32,778 bases of DNA from Actinomycetes bacterium (GTDB lineage Bacteria > Actinomycetota > Thermoleophilia > BMS3ABIN01). Where the stretch lies: NCBI GenBank assembly GCA_024275795.1, contig JAJRYJ010000028.1, positions 1 to 32,778 of the forward strand, read 5' to 3'. Below, one piece after another: positions 32,639 to 32,778 of the stretch. The number at the start of each line of letters is the position of its first letter. The first letter of the stretch is position 1. A model generated the notes under the pieces. It saw nothing but the letters and a program-made list of their open reading frames with translations. It was not told the origin of the DNA and made no database searches. A program made the position numbers and the translations under genes.

Positions 32639-32778
32639 TTACGGCCCGGGATACGGTCCAGGATACTCGTAGACCGTTCCTGTCGGGTCGGACGCCGTCG
32701 CGTAGATGCTCGATACGAACTGCGTCACGCCCGGCGGCAGGCCGTACTTGGCCGTGAAGCCGCCGCTGGCCGCCGCAG
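32639..32778 (-). CDS. C-terminal end of an unrecognised, probably exported protein (partial)
   Basis: An open frame enters from the right edge on the minus strand and stops at TAA (32639-32641). The last 45 residues include GGFTAKYGLPPGVTQFVS and end in a Pro/Gly/Tyr-rich tail (YEYPGPYPGP). The composition suits an extracellular or surface protein with Tyr-Pro-Gly repeats. Nothing else can be said from this fragment. Confidence 0.5.
   Translation of the reverse strand, partial: AAASGGFTAKYGLPPGVTQFVSSIYATASDPTGTVYEYPGPYPGP

Noticed and set aside
32379..32757. Two overlapping plus-strand open frames near the right edge
   Set aside because: They cross the GC-rich inverted repeat, lack ribosome sites, and overlap a protein-like minus-strand frame that enters from the edge.
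1..32778. CRISPR arrays, insertion sequences or transposase genes
   Set aside because: No regularly spaced direct repeats with spacers and no transposase-like product were seen. The 33-bp repeats are too few and too far apart for a CRISPR.

Overview
This window is high-GC DNA, most likely from a deep-branching, anaerobic or microaerophilic member of the Actinomycetota. Three things suggest this: a fused PafB-PafC-type WYL regulator divergent from an AddAB operon, a redox operon with a ferredoxin:thioredoxin reductase-like/rubredoxin-like fusion, and a DUF362 ferredoxin. UGA is used as an ordinary stop codon. The assignment is an inference; there is no rRNA or other decisive marker here.

Layout. 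(1) 1-2.7 kb, minus strand: a GT-C membrane mannosyltransferase (cut by the window edge) and a UDP-galactopyranose-mutase-like flavoprotein, probably acting in surface glycan synthesis. Upstream is a probable free-standing structured RNA with its own terminator. (2) 2.77-4.75 kb, plus strand: a compact operon of DUF3467 protein, methyltransferase, CGWC glutaredoxin and an FTR-rubredoxin fusion with a perfect internal Shine-Dalgarno. (3) 4.9-9.3 kb: an exported two-module polysaccharide-deacetylase-like lipoprotein, an exported alpha/beta hydrolase interrupted by one in-frame TGA, and a DUF362 ferredoxin. (4) 9.3-18 kb: a signalling region. It has a NarL-type kinase with a duplicated membrane/DHp module, two paralogous response regulators, and (minus strand) a soluble PocR-PAS-GAF-PAS hybrid kinase. 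Three copies of a 32-33 bp repeat punctuate it. Between the regulators lie tRNA-Thr(CGT), a small Cys-rich protein and a GT4 glycosyltransferase. (5) 18.2-27 kb: DNA repair, with a 51-residue protein, AddB and AddA in overlapping minus-strand frames, divergent from the PafBC-like regulator. (6) 27.1-28.8 kb: an exported beta-propeller/Ig-like protein. (7) 28.9-32.2 kb, minus strand: a compact peptide-modification locus with an HPr-kinase-like protein, PqqD-like RRE, radical SAM/SPASM enzyme, a 56-residue Cys-rich precursor peptide and a soluble S26-type peptidase. (8) The end of an unrecognised protein runs off the right edge.

The most interesting element is region 7. The precursor (29595-29765) is short enough to be missed by ordinary gene calling. 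It has an excellent ribosome binding site, a charged Cys-free leader, an Ala-Tyr-Ala/Cys junction that would suit an S26 peptidase, and a Ser/Thr-rich core with five cysteines. Together the genes look like a RiPP pathway in which the PqqD protein presents the leader, the SPASM enzyme installs a cross-link, a kinase-like protein may add phosphate, and the S26 peptidase may remove the leader. I do not recognise this combination with this precursor as a described family.
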